Shown here: positions 15,906-23,512 of the stretch, piece by piece
Layout: each line of letters starts with the position of its first letter
Numbering within the stretch: position 1 is the first letter of the stretch
DNA from: a virus
DNA length: 25,166 bases
Direction: 5' to 3' (one strand)
Virus record (IMG/VR): IMGVR_UViG_3300030329_000221
Span: 1-25,166 of that record
Notes under the pieces: generated by a model
What the model was told of the DNA's origin: nothing
Seen by the model: only the letters and a program-made list of their open reading frames with translations
Database searches by the model: none
Made by a program: the position numbers and the translations under genes

Positions 15906-15919
15906 AAAAAGAACACATT

Positions 15920-16660
15920 ATGGATATTAAACAACAAATACTTATTGCATTAGGTCTTAACAAAGAAGAAGAAGTTAAGATGGCTTGGCAGGGTAAAAGT
16001 GAAGATGGAACTATCTTCGTTTCTACTGCTGAAGAATTAGAAGAATCGGTGGACGTTTCAGTATTAACTGAAGACGGAACTACAATACCTTTACCTGTTG
16101 GAACTTATAAAACAGATACAGGTGTGAGTTTTAGAGTAGAACCTGAAGGCGTAGTAGCCGAAGTTATCGAAAGCGAAACAGAAGAAAAAATAGAAGCAAG
16201 TACAGAAGCAGATGAAGCTTATGATAAAGCTAAATTTGAAGATACAGAAAACAAAGAAGAATTAGCAGAAGAAGATGAAAGTAGAGCAGAAGAAACTGAT
16301 TGGGCTAAGACTTATGAAGAAATGAAAGAAAAAGTAGAGAACCTTGAAGACGCAATAGCAGACATCAAAGCTAGATTAGGAGAAGGTGATTCAGAAGAAA
16401 TGTCAGAAGACACTCCTGAAACATCTACAAATCCAAAATCAAAAACTACTAAAACAACAGAAGTAGTAGAATTTTCGGCAGAAGATGAAATTAAAAAGTT
16501 AAAAGAAGAAAACGAAAAACTTAAAACAGAATTAAGTAAATCACCAGCCGAAGGCCCTTTAAATACAAATAAATTTAGTTCAGAAAAACCACCTTTAAGT
16601 ACAGCAGAATACAACAGGCTTTCAAAAAGGGATAGAATTTTAATGGACTTAAAACAATAA
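15920..16660 (+). CDS. Capsid scaffold protein (probable)
   Basis: 246 aa, very acidic. N-terminal DIKQQILIALGLNKEEE, then a small strand-rich domain (KSEDGTIFVSTAEELEES, VSVLTEDGTTIPLPVGTY). The middle is Glu/Lys-rich (STEADEAYDKAKFEDTEN; WAKTYEEMKEKVENLEDAI), and a second coiled coil (SAEDEIKKLKEENEKLKTEL) precedes a basic C-terminal tail (AEYNRLSKRDRILMDLK), as expected for capsid contact. Acidic coiled-coil proteins between protease and major capsid are typical scaffolds, later cut and expelled. Possible functional targets of the protease upstream are not identified. Confidence 0.75.
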   Translation: MDIKQQILIALGLNKEEEVKMAWQGKSEDGTIFVSTAEELEESVDVSVLTEDGTTIPLPVGTYKTDTGVSFRVEPEGVVAEVIESETEEKIEASTEADEAYDKAKFEDTENKEELAEEDESRAEETDWAKTYEEMKEKVENLEDAIADIKARLGEGDSEEMSEDTPETSTNPKSKTTKTTEVVEFSAEDEIKKLKEENEKLKTELSKSPAEGPLNTNKFSSEKPPLSTAEYNRLSKRDRILMDLKQ

Positions 16661-16686
16661 AAATAATAACTTAAAAAAATATAATT

Positions 16687-17604
16687 ATGGCATTTAGTGT
16701 GACTCAGCCGAATTTCAACGGCAAAGCAGCAGGATTCTATATTTCTGCAGCTTTAAAACAAGCAAAATCGTTAGAGTATATGACGGTTATGGAAAACATA
16801 AAATATAAAGAAAATATACAAAAAATGGCAGGAAGTGGCTTAGTTGTAGATGGAGATTGTAATGCATTCACAAGTGCAGGAAATCTTGCTCTTACTGAAG
16901 CGACTCTTAGCCCAAAGGATCTACAAATAAACTTGAGCATTTGCAAGGGTACATTGTTAAAATCTTGGGAAAGTTTACAAATGAGAGCAGGTAGAGATGC
17001 TATGCCATCTGTATCTTTCGAAGACTATGTTATAGCGTATATGGGAGAAATCATAGCAGATGCTACTGAATCTTCAATATGGGGTGGTGTAACAGGTAAC
17101 GCAGGAGAATTTAACGGATTCACAGGATATTGGTTATTACCAGGTACTGACGCAACAGTAGTTCAAGATGCAGCAGCAGGTGCTTATACAAACGCTAATA
17201 TAATATCTAGTTTACAAGGATTAGTAGACGCTATCACAGGTGGTACGGCTAATAATGTATTAGGAAAAGAAGATGCTTACATCTATATGAACAACAAAAC
17301 TTGGCAACTATACATCCAAGCAATTTCTGCTTTAACAGGAGTGCCGTGGATGTCAATGAATAAAGATTATGAGCCAGTTTTTGAAGGAATAAAAATCGCC
17401 ATTGTACCAGGTATGGTTGATAACCAGATGGTATTTGCACAAAAGAGCAATTTATTCTTTGGTACGGATTTACTTTCGGATAGTACTCGTATAAGTTTGC
17501 TAGATCAAAGTATGGTAACAGGTTCAGATAATATCAATCTGGTAGCTCGTTATACAGCAGGAGTTGTAGCAGGTATTGGTGCAGATGTAGTAAGACAATC
17601 GTAA
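16687..17604 (+). CDS. Major capsid protein (HK97-fold, probable)
   Basis: 305 aa. The layout fits an HK97-type major capsid: N-terminal region with SLEYMTVMENIKYKENIQKM, a long helix, a central E-loop-like segment, and a P-domain/C-terminal part with MNNKTWQLYIQAISALTG and EPVFEGIKIAIVPGM (about 236-250), the latter like the FxGixi...pgm motif in capsid proteins of Bacteroidetes phages. It follows protease and scaffold and is followed by a hairpin and the tail tube gene. No sizeable N-terminal delta domain is evident, which agrees with a separate scaffold. Confidence 0.85.
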   Translation: MAFSVTQPNFNGKAAGFYISAALKQAKSLEYMTVMENIKYKENIQKMAGSGLVVDGDCNAFTSAGNLALTEATLSPKDLQINLSICKGTLLKSWESLQMRAGRDAMPSVSFEDYVIAYMGEIIADATESSIWGGVTGNAGEFNGFTGYWLLPGTDATVVQDAAAGAYTNANIISSLQGLVDAITGGTANNVLGKEDAYIYMNNKTWQLYIQAISALTGVPWMSMNKDYEPVFEGIKIAIVPGMVDNQMVFAQKSNLFFGTDLLSDSTRISLLDQSMVTGSDNINLVARYTAGVVAGIGADVVRQS

Positions 17605-17616
17605 ACTTAATTATAC

Positions 17617-17640
17617 GGAAGTGGTGTAAAAGCCACTTCC
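17617..17640 (+). terminator. Hairpin after the capsid gene (possible weak terminator)
   Basis: A perfect 8-bp stem GGAAGTGG/CCACTTCC (17617-17624 with 17633-17640), with an 8-base loop, is followed by TTAACTTT. The T tract is interrupted, so termination may be partial, letting some read-through into the tail tube gene; it may also stabilise the mRNA end. Confidence 0.6.
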
Positions 17641-17663
17641 TTAACTTTAAAAAAAAATAAACT

Positions 17664-18260
17664 ATGGCGTGTACAGCTTTAACAAAAGGAAGACAATTAT
17701 CCTGCGATAGAATTGCAGGTGGTATAAAAAACGTTTATTTTGGAGTTTATGATGAGTTTGATGCAAATGCAACAACAGGAGAAGTGTATGGTACAGGAAT
17801 AGTAGTGTCCACAGGTGAAATAACTGATATAGAAATGGGTTCTAACTCATTATACAGATATTCTTTACCAAGAGGTGAATCTAGCTTAACGGAAACGATA
17901 GTAGGTTCAACTGAAAACGGAACTATATATTATACACCACAAATAACTATTAAATTGAATCAATTAACTAAAGAAGACCAGAACCAATTACGTCTTTTAG
18001 CTTTAAGTAAATTAGTAGTATTTGCAGAATTAAACCAACTTAATAGCTCAGGAAGAAATATTATCGTAGGAATGGGCTTACGTAATGGAATGAGATTAAA
18101 TAGTGGTACTGATGTATCAGGTGCTGCTTGGGGAGATCATAATGGTTATAATTGGACTTTAGACGGAATGGAAGAAACTCCAATGTGTATGGTAGCAGAT
18201 TATAGTGCTACACCATTTGATAACGCAGCATTTACAATGGGTGCAATAGTAATAACATAA
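17664..18260 (+). CDS. Major tail tube protein
   Basis: 198 aa. The start MACTALTKGRQLSCDRIAGG (1-20) then IKNVYFGVYDEF is a recurrent start of Bacteroidetes phage tail tube proteins (MAC.l..Gr...C....GGik.vy...). Beta-rich with IYYTPQITIKLNQLTKEDQN (about 93-112) and NIIVGMGLRNGMRLNSGTD toward the end. It should stack into the tail tube around the tape measure. It is placed directly after the major capsid gene and bracketed by two hairpins, which sets it apart as an independently controlled unit. Confidence 0.8.
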   Translation: MACTALTKGRQLSCDRIAGGIKNVYFGVYDEFDANATTGEVYGTGIVVSTGEITDIEMGSNSLYRYSLPRGESSLTETIVGSTENGTIYYTPQITIKLNQLTKEDQNQLRLLALSKLVVFAELNQLNSSGRNIIVGMGLRNGMRLNSGTDVSGAAWGDHNGYNWTLDGMEETPMCMVADYSATPFDNAAFTMGAIVIT

Positions 18261-18310
18261 ACTTTAATATAAAACTTCACTTTAATTAGTGTTTTCATAT
18301 TTCTTGATTT

Positions 18311-18340
18311 AGGTGGCTTTATTGCCACCTTTTTCTTTAT
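18311..18340 (+). terminator. Rho-independent terminator after tail tube gene
   Basis: Perfect 7-bp stem AGGTGGC/GCCACCT (18311-18317 with 18324-18330), loop TTTATT, then TTTTCTTTAT. A classical terminator in the + direction. The TTTCTATA motif and next ATG follow within about 50 bases. Confidence 0.9.
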
Positions 18341-18361
18341 ATTGCAAATAAATAACATCTT

Positions 18362-18376
18362 TTTCTATATATTAAT
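18362..18376 (+). promoter_or_regulatory. Copy 3 of TTTCTATA motif directly before ATG
   Basis: TTTCTATATATTAAT abuts the ATG at 18377 and lies just after a strong terminator, where a promoter for the next transcript is expected. Same length and position relative to ATG as copies at 3929 and 5685. Confidence 0.45.
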
Positions 18377-18868
18377 ATGTTACAAGTAACTTATAAATCT
18401 TCACCATACGTATTTTATGTATCAACAGAAGATAATAGAATAGATACAGGAGCAACAACTGCACAAATAAGATTTTTATTTAAACTTACTAATGATATGT
18501 CTGGTGCAGTTAAGTATGGTTATGGGCAAAGCCAAACTATTTACGATAGATATACTAAAATGCAATTACAACATAAATTAGTAGCAGCAGAAGATGTGTT
18601 TACAGGAGCAGTTGATTTAGTGCCTAATGGATATTGGCAGTATGAGATTTATGAAGTAGCGTGGTCAGGTGTAGCAAGTTTAACTACTGATACTGCACCT
18701 GTTACTGAAACACAAGTATTAACACCACCAGCAGCTACTAAAGGTGTAGTAAAAGGAATGGTAAATAGTGGCAAGTTATATGTAACAGAAGAAGGTGGAC
18801 AAGAGCAAGTTCAATATACACAGTATGAAGAACCTGCTTCTAATAATTATATATATTACGGACAATAA
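18377..18868 (+). CDS. Virion-associated protein of unknown function
   Basis: 163 aa, beta-rich N-terminus (LQVTYKSSPYVFYVSTEDNR; AQIRFLFKLTN) and a central NGYWQYEIYEVAWSG. The C-terminal ~30 residues (LYVTEEGGQEQVQYTQYEEP) are Tyr/Glu/Gln-rich and look flexible. Positioned between tail tube and portal; may be a decoration or minor structural protein, or an assembly factor. It is the first gene of a new transcript after the terminator. Not recognised with certainty. Confidence 0.5.
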   Translation: MLQVTYKSSPYVFYVSTEDNRIDTGATTAQIRFLFKLTNDMSGAVKYGYGQSQTIYDRYTKMQLQHKLVAAEDVFTGAVDLVPNGYWQYEIYEVAWSGVASLTTDTAPVTETQVLTPPAATKGVVKGMVNSGKLYVTEEGGQEQVQYTQYEEPASNNYIYYGQ

Positions 18869-18878
18869 AAATTAAATT

Positions 18879-19154
18879 ATGGCAATAGAAAATGTACAAC
18901 AACTATTAACAGAACAATTAGGTAAAAATGGCGATACAGTTGTATTTACAACAGCAGCGCAGACAAGTAAAGACTGGTACTGCGTACAATTCCCTGTGGA
19001 AAGTGTAATATCTGCAATAACAGTAGCAGACGCAACAGGTGAAAGTGCTTTACAAACAACAATGCCAGCAGGAACTACTTTGTTTATGAACATAACTGCA
19101 ATAACTTTAACAAGTGGTATTGGAATAGGTTATTCTGAAGGACCAACTACATAG
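18879..19154 (+). CDS. Small virion-associated protein of unknown function
   Basis: 91 aa, Thr/Ala/Val-rich, probably all beta: VVFTTAAQTSKDWYCVQFPV ... ISAITVADATGES ... TLFMNITAITLTSGIGIGYS. No cysteine cluster, signal or membrane segment. It resembles small capsid-decoration or fibre-linker proteins in style only. It sits 10 bases after the previous gene and 3 bases before the LamG-like gene. Confidence 0.5.
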   Translation: MAIENVQQLLTEQLGKNGDTVVFTTAAQTSKDWYCVQFPVESVISAITVADATGESALQTTMPAGTTLFMNITAITLTSGIGIGYSEGPTT

Positions 19155-19157
19155 AAT

Positions 19158-19946
19158 ATGTTAGCACTTAAACAAGGTATGAGTTTGGTTTCTATGAAAG
19201 AAACAACTGGCTTTATGCCATCTGATATTTCTAATTTAGAAATGTGGTTGAAGTTTAATATGAATATTACAGCAGACCAAGACTCTTTAGGAAACCCATT
19301 AGATCCTGTACACTCCACAGTAGCTAACACAATGGCATCTGGCGATAAGATAAATGCTTGGAATGACTTTACATCTAATAGTTATGACGCTATAATGGAA
19401 ACGGAAGAAGATAAACCAGAATGGAATAGATTATCGGCTTCTTATCCTTATATGCCTTATTTTACAGGTACAAAATATATGGACTTAGACAAAACAATGT
19501 CAATTACTGCAAATCAAGATTTTAGTATAGTAACGGAAGTTATGTTTACTAATTTAGTAACTAAATCTATATATGGTTCAGACAGTTCTAATTTCTTTAG
19601 AATTAATTCTGCTAGTGGATTTAGATGTAAAATAGGTGGCTCAGGAAATAACAACTTTACAGAAGCGTCAGACACTATTGCTACTAATACTTTTTACACG
19701 ATTATATTTACAAGAGAAAATGGTTCTACTGGTGATTTAAGGCTATACGTAAATGGTGGTGGGTATAGTGATAAAGCGTGGGGTTCTACAGCTTTAACAG
19801 ATGCAGATGCTTTTACAATAGACAATATCGGTAGTGCAGCAGATGATACAAACCAATTAGTAGGTTATACTAAAAATATATTAATATATAAAGGCAGAGC
19901 ATTAACTGCTGCAAATAGAAAAAGCCTTTATGAATATTTAACATAA
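19158..19946 (+). CDS. LamG/concanavalin A-like lectin-domain virion protein
   Basis: 262 aa. Residues about 100-262 form a LamG-like jelly roll: YFTGTKYMDLDKTMSITANQ, FSIVTEVMFTN, FFRINSASGFRCKIGG, TFYTIIFTRENGSTGDLRLY, VNGG, and DNIGSAADDTNQLVGYTKNI followed by LIYKGRALT. The elements in order match LamG-type glycan-binding domains. The N-terminal ~95 residues (MSLVSMKETTGFMPSDISNL, EMWLKF) may anchor it to the virion. It could bind host surface glycans on the capsid. No signal peptide, so it is a virion and not a secreted protein. Joined to the portal gene by TAATG. Confidence 0.7.
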   Translation: MLALKQGMSLVSMKETTGFMPSDISNLEMWLKFNMNITADQDSLGNPLDPVHSTVANTMASGDKINAWNDFTSNSYDAIMETEEDKPEWNRLSASYPYMPYFTGTKYMDLDKTMSITANQDFSIVTEVMFTNLVTKSIYGSDSSNFFRINSASGFRCKIGGSGNNNFTEASDTIATNTFYTIIFTRENGSTGDLRLYVNGGGYSDKAWGSTALTDADAFTIDNIGSAADDTNQLVGYTKNILIYKGRALTAANRKSLYEYLT

Positions 19947-22006
19947 TGAAAGATAGAATATTAAGTATAGATTTAGGTGCTTCAACTGCACCAATAGTAC
20001 AAGAAACAAATGGTAGAAATTGGATTTCTTATGGTACAGATGATTGGGCTAATACCTACCCACAGTTTCTTATAGACCTTTATTATAACAGTTCTACAAA
20101 TGCAGCGATAATCAACGCTACTGCCGATATGATCGCAGGTAATGACATTGTAATAGAAGATGAAAATGAAAGAGATTTAGATAGAATAGTAAAGCTTAAA
20201 CAGTTTATAGCTAACCCTAACGGAAAAGAAACACTACACGAATTAGTTAAAAAATTAGCTTTTGATTTTAAATTACAGGGTGGTTTTGCTATTAATATAA
20301 TATGGTCGCAAGATAGAACACAAATATCTGAGATATACCACGTGCCTGTCGAAAAGCTTAGGTGTGAAAAACCAGACAAAATGGGTCGTATCACAGGATA
20401 TTATATATCGGCAGATTGGTCAAACCCTAGACAAAACAAACCATATAGAGTTCCAGCATTTAATGTAAACGATAGAACTTCAGCTAGTCAGATACTTTAT
20501 TCTGGTCTTTATTCTCCTAATATGGAAGCTTATCATACACCAGATTACTTAGCTGGTAACAACTGGAGTTTAATTGACCAAAAAGTAGCAGAGTTTCATT
20601 TAAACAATATAGCTAATGGATTTAGTGGCTCGTATGTATTTTCTTTTGCAAACGGAGTACCAACTCGTGAAGAAAGAATGGAAGTCGAAAGAAGTTTAGC
20701 ACAAAAGTTTACAGGTAGTGAAAATGCAGGTAAATTTATTTTAACATTTAGTGATGACAAAACAAGAACACCAGAAATAACACCAATATCTACAAGTGAT
20801 TTATCAGATCAATTTTTAACCTTACAAGAACTTTTAGTACAAAACATTTTAACTGCTCATAGAGTTACAAGCAAAACGCTTATGGGTATTGATTCTACTA
20901 ATGGATTTTCATCAAATACAGACGAATTAGTAAACGCTGCAAATTTCTATTTAAATACAGTAGTAAGAGGATTTCAACTACAATTAATAAAGGACCTTAG
21001 AAAAATCTTTAGAGTTAATAATATGGATATGCCTATTGACTTTGTACAACTTAAACCAATTACAGTTCAGTTTGACTCTAAGACAGTTAGAGAAGTTATG
21101 ACTACTGATGAAATAAGAGAAGAATTAGGTTTACCAGCGTTAAATGAAGATGATGAAACAGTACAAGAAAAAGTAGACTTTGCAAAAGTTGGTAGTATGG
21201 TTACTGATGGTGTAGAATTACCTTTATACGACACGATAGAAGAAGCAGAAGCAGAAGCTGAAAAGATGGGTTGTAAAGGACATCACGAGCATAAACAAGA
21301 TGGTAAAACTTATTATATGCCTTGTGAAAGCCACGACCAAATAACTAGCTTAAACAAATGCAACTGTAAAAAAGAAACAAATAGCTTTACAGAATTACAT
21401 AAGTGGATTGATGAAAGTGGTGAAGATATAGAAAGTGGTGATTGGGAAATAGTAGATGAAGAAAATGCAGATGGTGAACACGAAGACTTTAATTTTGAAT
21501 CAGAACTTAATAAATTAGTAAACGATAAATTAGAATTAGCAAGTACAGGAACGGCAAGACCAAACGCAAGAAGCACACAGGACGGAGTTAATGATAGTTA
21601 TAGCGACTATTATAAAGTAAGGTATATGTACACTAAAGATGATGGGTTAAGTCAAAGAGGACCAACTAGAGATTTTTGCAGAATTATGATGAATGCACAG
21701 AAAGTTTATCGTAAAGAGGACATCTTACAATTAACTACAAAAGAAGTTAATAAGGGGTGGGGTCCTAAAGGAAGAAGCGATACTTACTCCATCTGGTTAT
21801 GGAAAGGGGGTGGTAACTGCCATCATTATTTCAGAAGGGTTATATATAAATCATCACTTAGAAACGCTAAAAGACCTATTAATGATGACCAGATAATATC
21901 ACAAGCTAAAGCAATTAGTGAAGGGTTTACATTAAAGAGAAATAGCCCACTAGTAGCTAAAGCACCAAAAACAATGAAGAATAACGGATTTTTAGAACCA
22001 AGATAA
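19946..22006 (+). CDS. Portal protein with long C-terminal extension
   Basis: 686 aa; portals are commonly 400-550. Residues about 1-415 look like a portal: FLIDLYYNSSTNAAIINATA, LAFDFKLQGGFAINIIWSQD, and LVQNILTAHRVTSKTLMGID (297-316) with a helical domain toward 400. After a hinge comes a Cys/His cluster GCKGHHEHKQDGKTYYMPCE (442-461) and CNC (472-474). The extension then has an acidic linker (485-525) and a distinct domain (533-635) with TGTARPNARSTQDG, YYKVRYMYT, GPTRDFCRIMMNAQKVYRKE and GGGNCHHYFRRVIYK, a pattern I recall from Bacteroidetes phages at portal or head-protein ends. The portal forms the dodecameric DNA entry ring; the extension may be a fused minor head protein. Starts by TAATG. 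Confidence 0.75.
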   Translation: MKDRILSIDLGASTAPIVQETNGRNWISYGTDDWANTYPQFLIDLYYNSSTNAAIINATADMIAGNDIVIEDENERDLDRIVKLKQFIANPNGKETLHELVKKLAFDFKLQGGFAINIIWSQDRTQISEIYHVPVEKLRCEKPDKMGRITGYYISADWSNPRQNKPYRVPAFNVNDRTSASQILYSGLYSPNMEAYHTPDYLAGNNWSLIDQKVAEFHLNNIANGFSGSYVFSFANGVPTREERMEVERSLAQKFTGSENAGKFILTFSDDKTRTPEITPISTSDLSDQFLTLQELLVQNILTAHRVTSKTLMGIDSTNGFSSNTDELVNAANFYLNTVVRGFQLQLIKDLRKIFRVNNMDMPIDFVQLKPITVQFDSKTVREVMTTDEIREELGLPALNEDDETVQEKVDFAKVGSMVTDGVELPLYDTIEEAEAEAEKMGCKGHHEHKQDGKTYYMPCESHDQITSLNKCNCKKETNSFTELHKWIDESGEDIESGDWEIVDEENADGEHEDFNFESELNKLVNDKLELASTGTARPNARSTQDGVNDSYSDYYKVRYMYTKDDGLSQRGPTRDFCRIMMNAQKVYRKEDILQLTTKEVNKGWGPKGRSDTYSIWLWKGGGNCHHYFRRVIYKSSLRNAKRPINDDQIISQAKAISEGFTLKRNSPLVAKAPKTMKNNGFLEPR

Positions 22007-22008
22007 TT

Positions 22009-22584
22009 ATGGCACAATACGTATTATTTATATCAGAAGATAAACTAAAAGATAGCACGGCTATTAATATGAATGTTGATGTAGAGTTTTTACTCCCATT
22101 CGTAAAACAGGCACAAAAGCTATATATTGAAACAGCACTTGGTACGGATCTAAACAACAAGTTGAAAGATCTTATTATAGCAGGTACAATTAATAACGCA
22201 GGAAATGAAGCATATGCAACTTTAATAAATACATATATAGGTGATTGTTTGCCAAATTATGCGTTTCATTTATGCATACCTTTTCTTAGATTTAAAGTAG
22301 AAAATGGAAACATATATAGCAAGACAAGCGAAACAGGAAATGCTTTAAGTACAGAAGAAGCACAACACCTTAGATCAGAAGTTATGAATACTGGTGAGTA
22401 TTATAGGGAAAGACTCATAGACTATATAAGAAACAATACAGGTAGTTTTCCAGAATATAGCACCAATACAGGAGCGGATGTGGATCCATCAACAGAAAAT
22501 TACTACGCAGGAATGAACCTTGAAAGACCTGCACAAAAAGGTGGTAGATTAACTTTAAGTGATTTTATACCAGCAGGGGATTAA
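22009..22584 (+). CDS. DUF6712-like head-tail connector (putative)
   Basis: 191 aa, helical: YVLFISEDKLKDSTAINMNV, DVEFLLPFVKQAQKLYIETA (residues 24-43), LGTDLNNKLKDLI (44-56) and LINTYIGDCLPNYAFHLCIP (72-91), then GNALSTEEAQHLRSEV. This matches the DUF6712-type family found after Bacteroidetes phage portals, probably head completion proteins between portal and tail. The last 40 residues are flexible and Asn/Gly/Pro-rich. It begins 3 bases after the portal stop. Confidence 0.65.
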   Translation: MAQYVLFISEDKLKDSTAINMNVDVEFLLPFVKQAQKLYIETALGTDLNNKLKDLIIAGTINNAGNEAYATLINTYIGDCLPNYAFHLCIPFLRFKVENGNIYSKTSETGNALSTEEAQHLRSEVMNTGEYYRERLIDYIRNNTGSFPEYSTNTGADVDPSTENYYAGMNLERPAQKGGRLTLSDFIPAGD

Positions 22585-22585
22585 T

Positions 22586-22702
22586 ATGAAAAGAAGATAT
22601 AAAATAAAAGATGTTAACATAACTAAATTAAAGACTTATCTAAAAGGTAAGCCAAATAAAGATGAAAGAAATACAAGACAGCGCACAAGTAGCACTCGCT
22701 AA
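22586..22702 (+). CDS. Small basic ORF (38 aa)
   Basis: ATG at 22586, one base after the connector stop, gives MKRRYKIKDVNITKLKTYLK, continuing to a Thr/Arg-rich end, stop TAA 22700-22702. Very basic and soluble. It overlaps the next small ORF (22662) by 41 bases in another frame. The position and tight spacing favour translation, but there is no recognisable domain, so it could be a chance ORF. Confidence 0.35.
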   Translation: MKRRYKIKDVNITKLKTYLKGKPNKDERNTRQRTSSTR

Positions 22703-22826
22703 TGGTAGTGCGATAGGAATATCACTAGTTGAAGCAAATGAATATTTAACATTCATTTCATTAGCATTAGCAATAGCTTTTACCATATATAAATTTGTGA
22801 AATATGAAGAAAAGAAAACTAAATAG
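22662..22826 (+). CDS. Small holin-like membrane protein (54 aa)
   Basis: ATG 22662 to TAG 22826 gives 54 aa: a polar N-terminus (MKEIQDSAQVALANGSAIGI), then one hydrophobic helix (TFISLALAIAFTIYKFV, residues 30-46) and a Lys/Glu tail. I recall similar single-helix proteins (...SlvEaNeyL.FI.l.LaiaftIYKf) before lysis genes in Bacteroidetes phages. It directly precedes the peptidase gene and may be a holin, pinholin or antiholin partner to the two-helix holin at 23330. Confidence 0.6.
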   Translation: MKEIQDSAQVALANGSAIGISLVEANEYLTFISLALAIAFTIYKFVKYEEKKTK

Positions 22827-22852
22827 CAAAAACCCCAAATATCAAAGAAAAG

Positions 22853-23296
22853 ATGAAAACATTCCTAAAGTTCGTAAGGAGTTTGTTCACGAAGTTAAAG
22901 GGGTTAAAGTTTACAAATTATACTACATCTAATTTGGAATTAAAATACTTTAAACTATCAGAATTTGATTGTCCTTGTTGTGAGGGTTCTGGTCAAAAAA
23001 TGGATAAAAAGTTTCTTGAAAAACTTGACTATGCTAGACATAATGCAGGTATTCCATTTAAAATAAATAGTGCTTACAGATGTGAAGCGAGAAATTCACT
23101 TGTAGGTGGTCGAGTTGGATCAAGCCATAAAAAATTTTTAGCAGTAGATATCGCTTACAATGGTAGTAGGCAAAGATACATAATACTTAACGCTTTAATG
23201 AACGTAGGTATAACAAGACTAGGAATAGGTAAAAGTTTTATACATTGTGATCTTGATAACTCAAAAGATCAAGATGTTATATGGCTTTACAATTAA
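22853..23296 (+). CDS. M15-type peptidase endolysin
   Basis: 147 aa. Core motifs of an M15A/VanY-like zinc peptidase: YFKLSEFDCPCCEGSG (32-47), PFKINSAYRCEARN (68-81), GSSHKKFLAVDI (89-100) with zinc ligands H92 and D99, and FIHCDLD (129-135) with ligand H131. It should cleave peptidoglycan cross-links (L-Ala-D-Glu or D-Ala bonds), as phage endolysins of this family do. The C-x-C-C near 40-43 is a local cysteine pair found in some family members. The N-terminal ~25 residues (MKTFLKFVRSLFTKLKGLKF) are basic and amphipathic, possibly membrane-seeking; no clear signal peptide. Confidence 0.85.
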   Translation: MKTFLKFVRSLFTKLKGLKFTNYTTSNLELKYFKLSEFDCPCCEGSGQKMDKKFLEKLDYARHNAGIPFKINSAYRCEARNSLVGGRVGSSHKKFLAVDIAYNGSRQRYIILNALMNVGITRLGIGKSFIHCDLDNSKDQDVIWLYN

Positions 23297-23297
23297 A

Positions 23298-23305
23298 TAA
23301 ATTTG
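23298..23305 (+). promoter_or_regulatory. Candidate Bacteroidetes -7 element before holin gene
   Basis: TAAATTTG matches TAnnTTTG and would start transcription about 20 bases before the ATG at 23330. There is no clear -33 TTG/TTTG at the right spacing, so confidence is low. Confidence 0.25.
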
Positions 23306-23329
23306 AATATTAACTTAAATAACTATATT

Positions 23330-23512
23330 ATGAAAAATTGGCTAATTTTAACAATGATGAAAAGTAAAAAGTTTTGGTACGCAGTTAGTTCTGTTGTTAT
23401 ACCATTATTAGTTACTTATTTAGGTGTAGATGAAGCAACTGCATCTAATTTGTTTTATGCTTGTTTAACACTTGTTCTAGGACAAGGTATTGCAGATAGT
23501 GCAAAGAAGTAA
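23330..23512 (+). CDS. Holin (two membrane helices, probable)
   Basis: 60 aa from ATG 23330; a longer TTG start at 23303 adds an unlikely leader. Sequence KSKKFWYAVSSVVIPLLVTY then LGVDEATASNLFYACLTLVL-GQGIADSAKK: two hydrophobic helices (about 16-31 and 38-54) separated by a short acidic turn, ending in lysines. This is the KKFWYAVSSV...YLG...A...Y..L.LVLGQGiAD layout of small phage holins. It lies between endolysin and metallophosphoesterase and overlaps the latter. The two-helix form and strong match in style make it the best holin candidate here. Confidence 0.75.
   Translation: MKNWLILTMMKSKKFWYAVSSVVIPLLVTYLGVDEATASNLFYACLTLVLGQGIADSAKK

Noticed and set aside
16312-16614. Minus-strand 100-codon Ser/Phe-rich ORF inside the scaffold gene
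   Set aside because: It mirrors the Glu/Lys-rich coding of the scaffold gene; no start region, context or motif supports it. The same holds for 782-1072, 3117-3629, 12830-13204, 13810-14205, 14413-14613 and 21313-21576.
22804-22932. 42-aa lysine-rich ORF overlapping the endolysin start (MKKRKLNSKNPKYQ...)
   Set aside because: It overlaps the better-supported M15 gene by 80 bases in another frame, and its composition is what AAA-rich DNA gives by chance.
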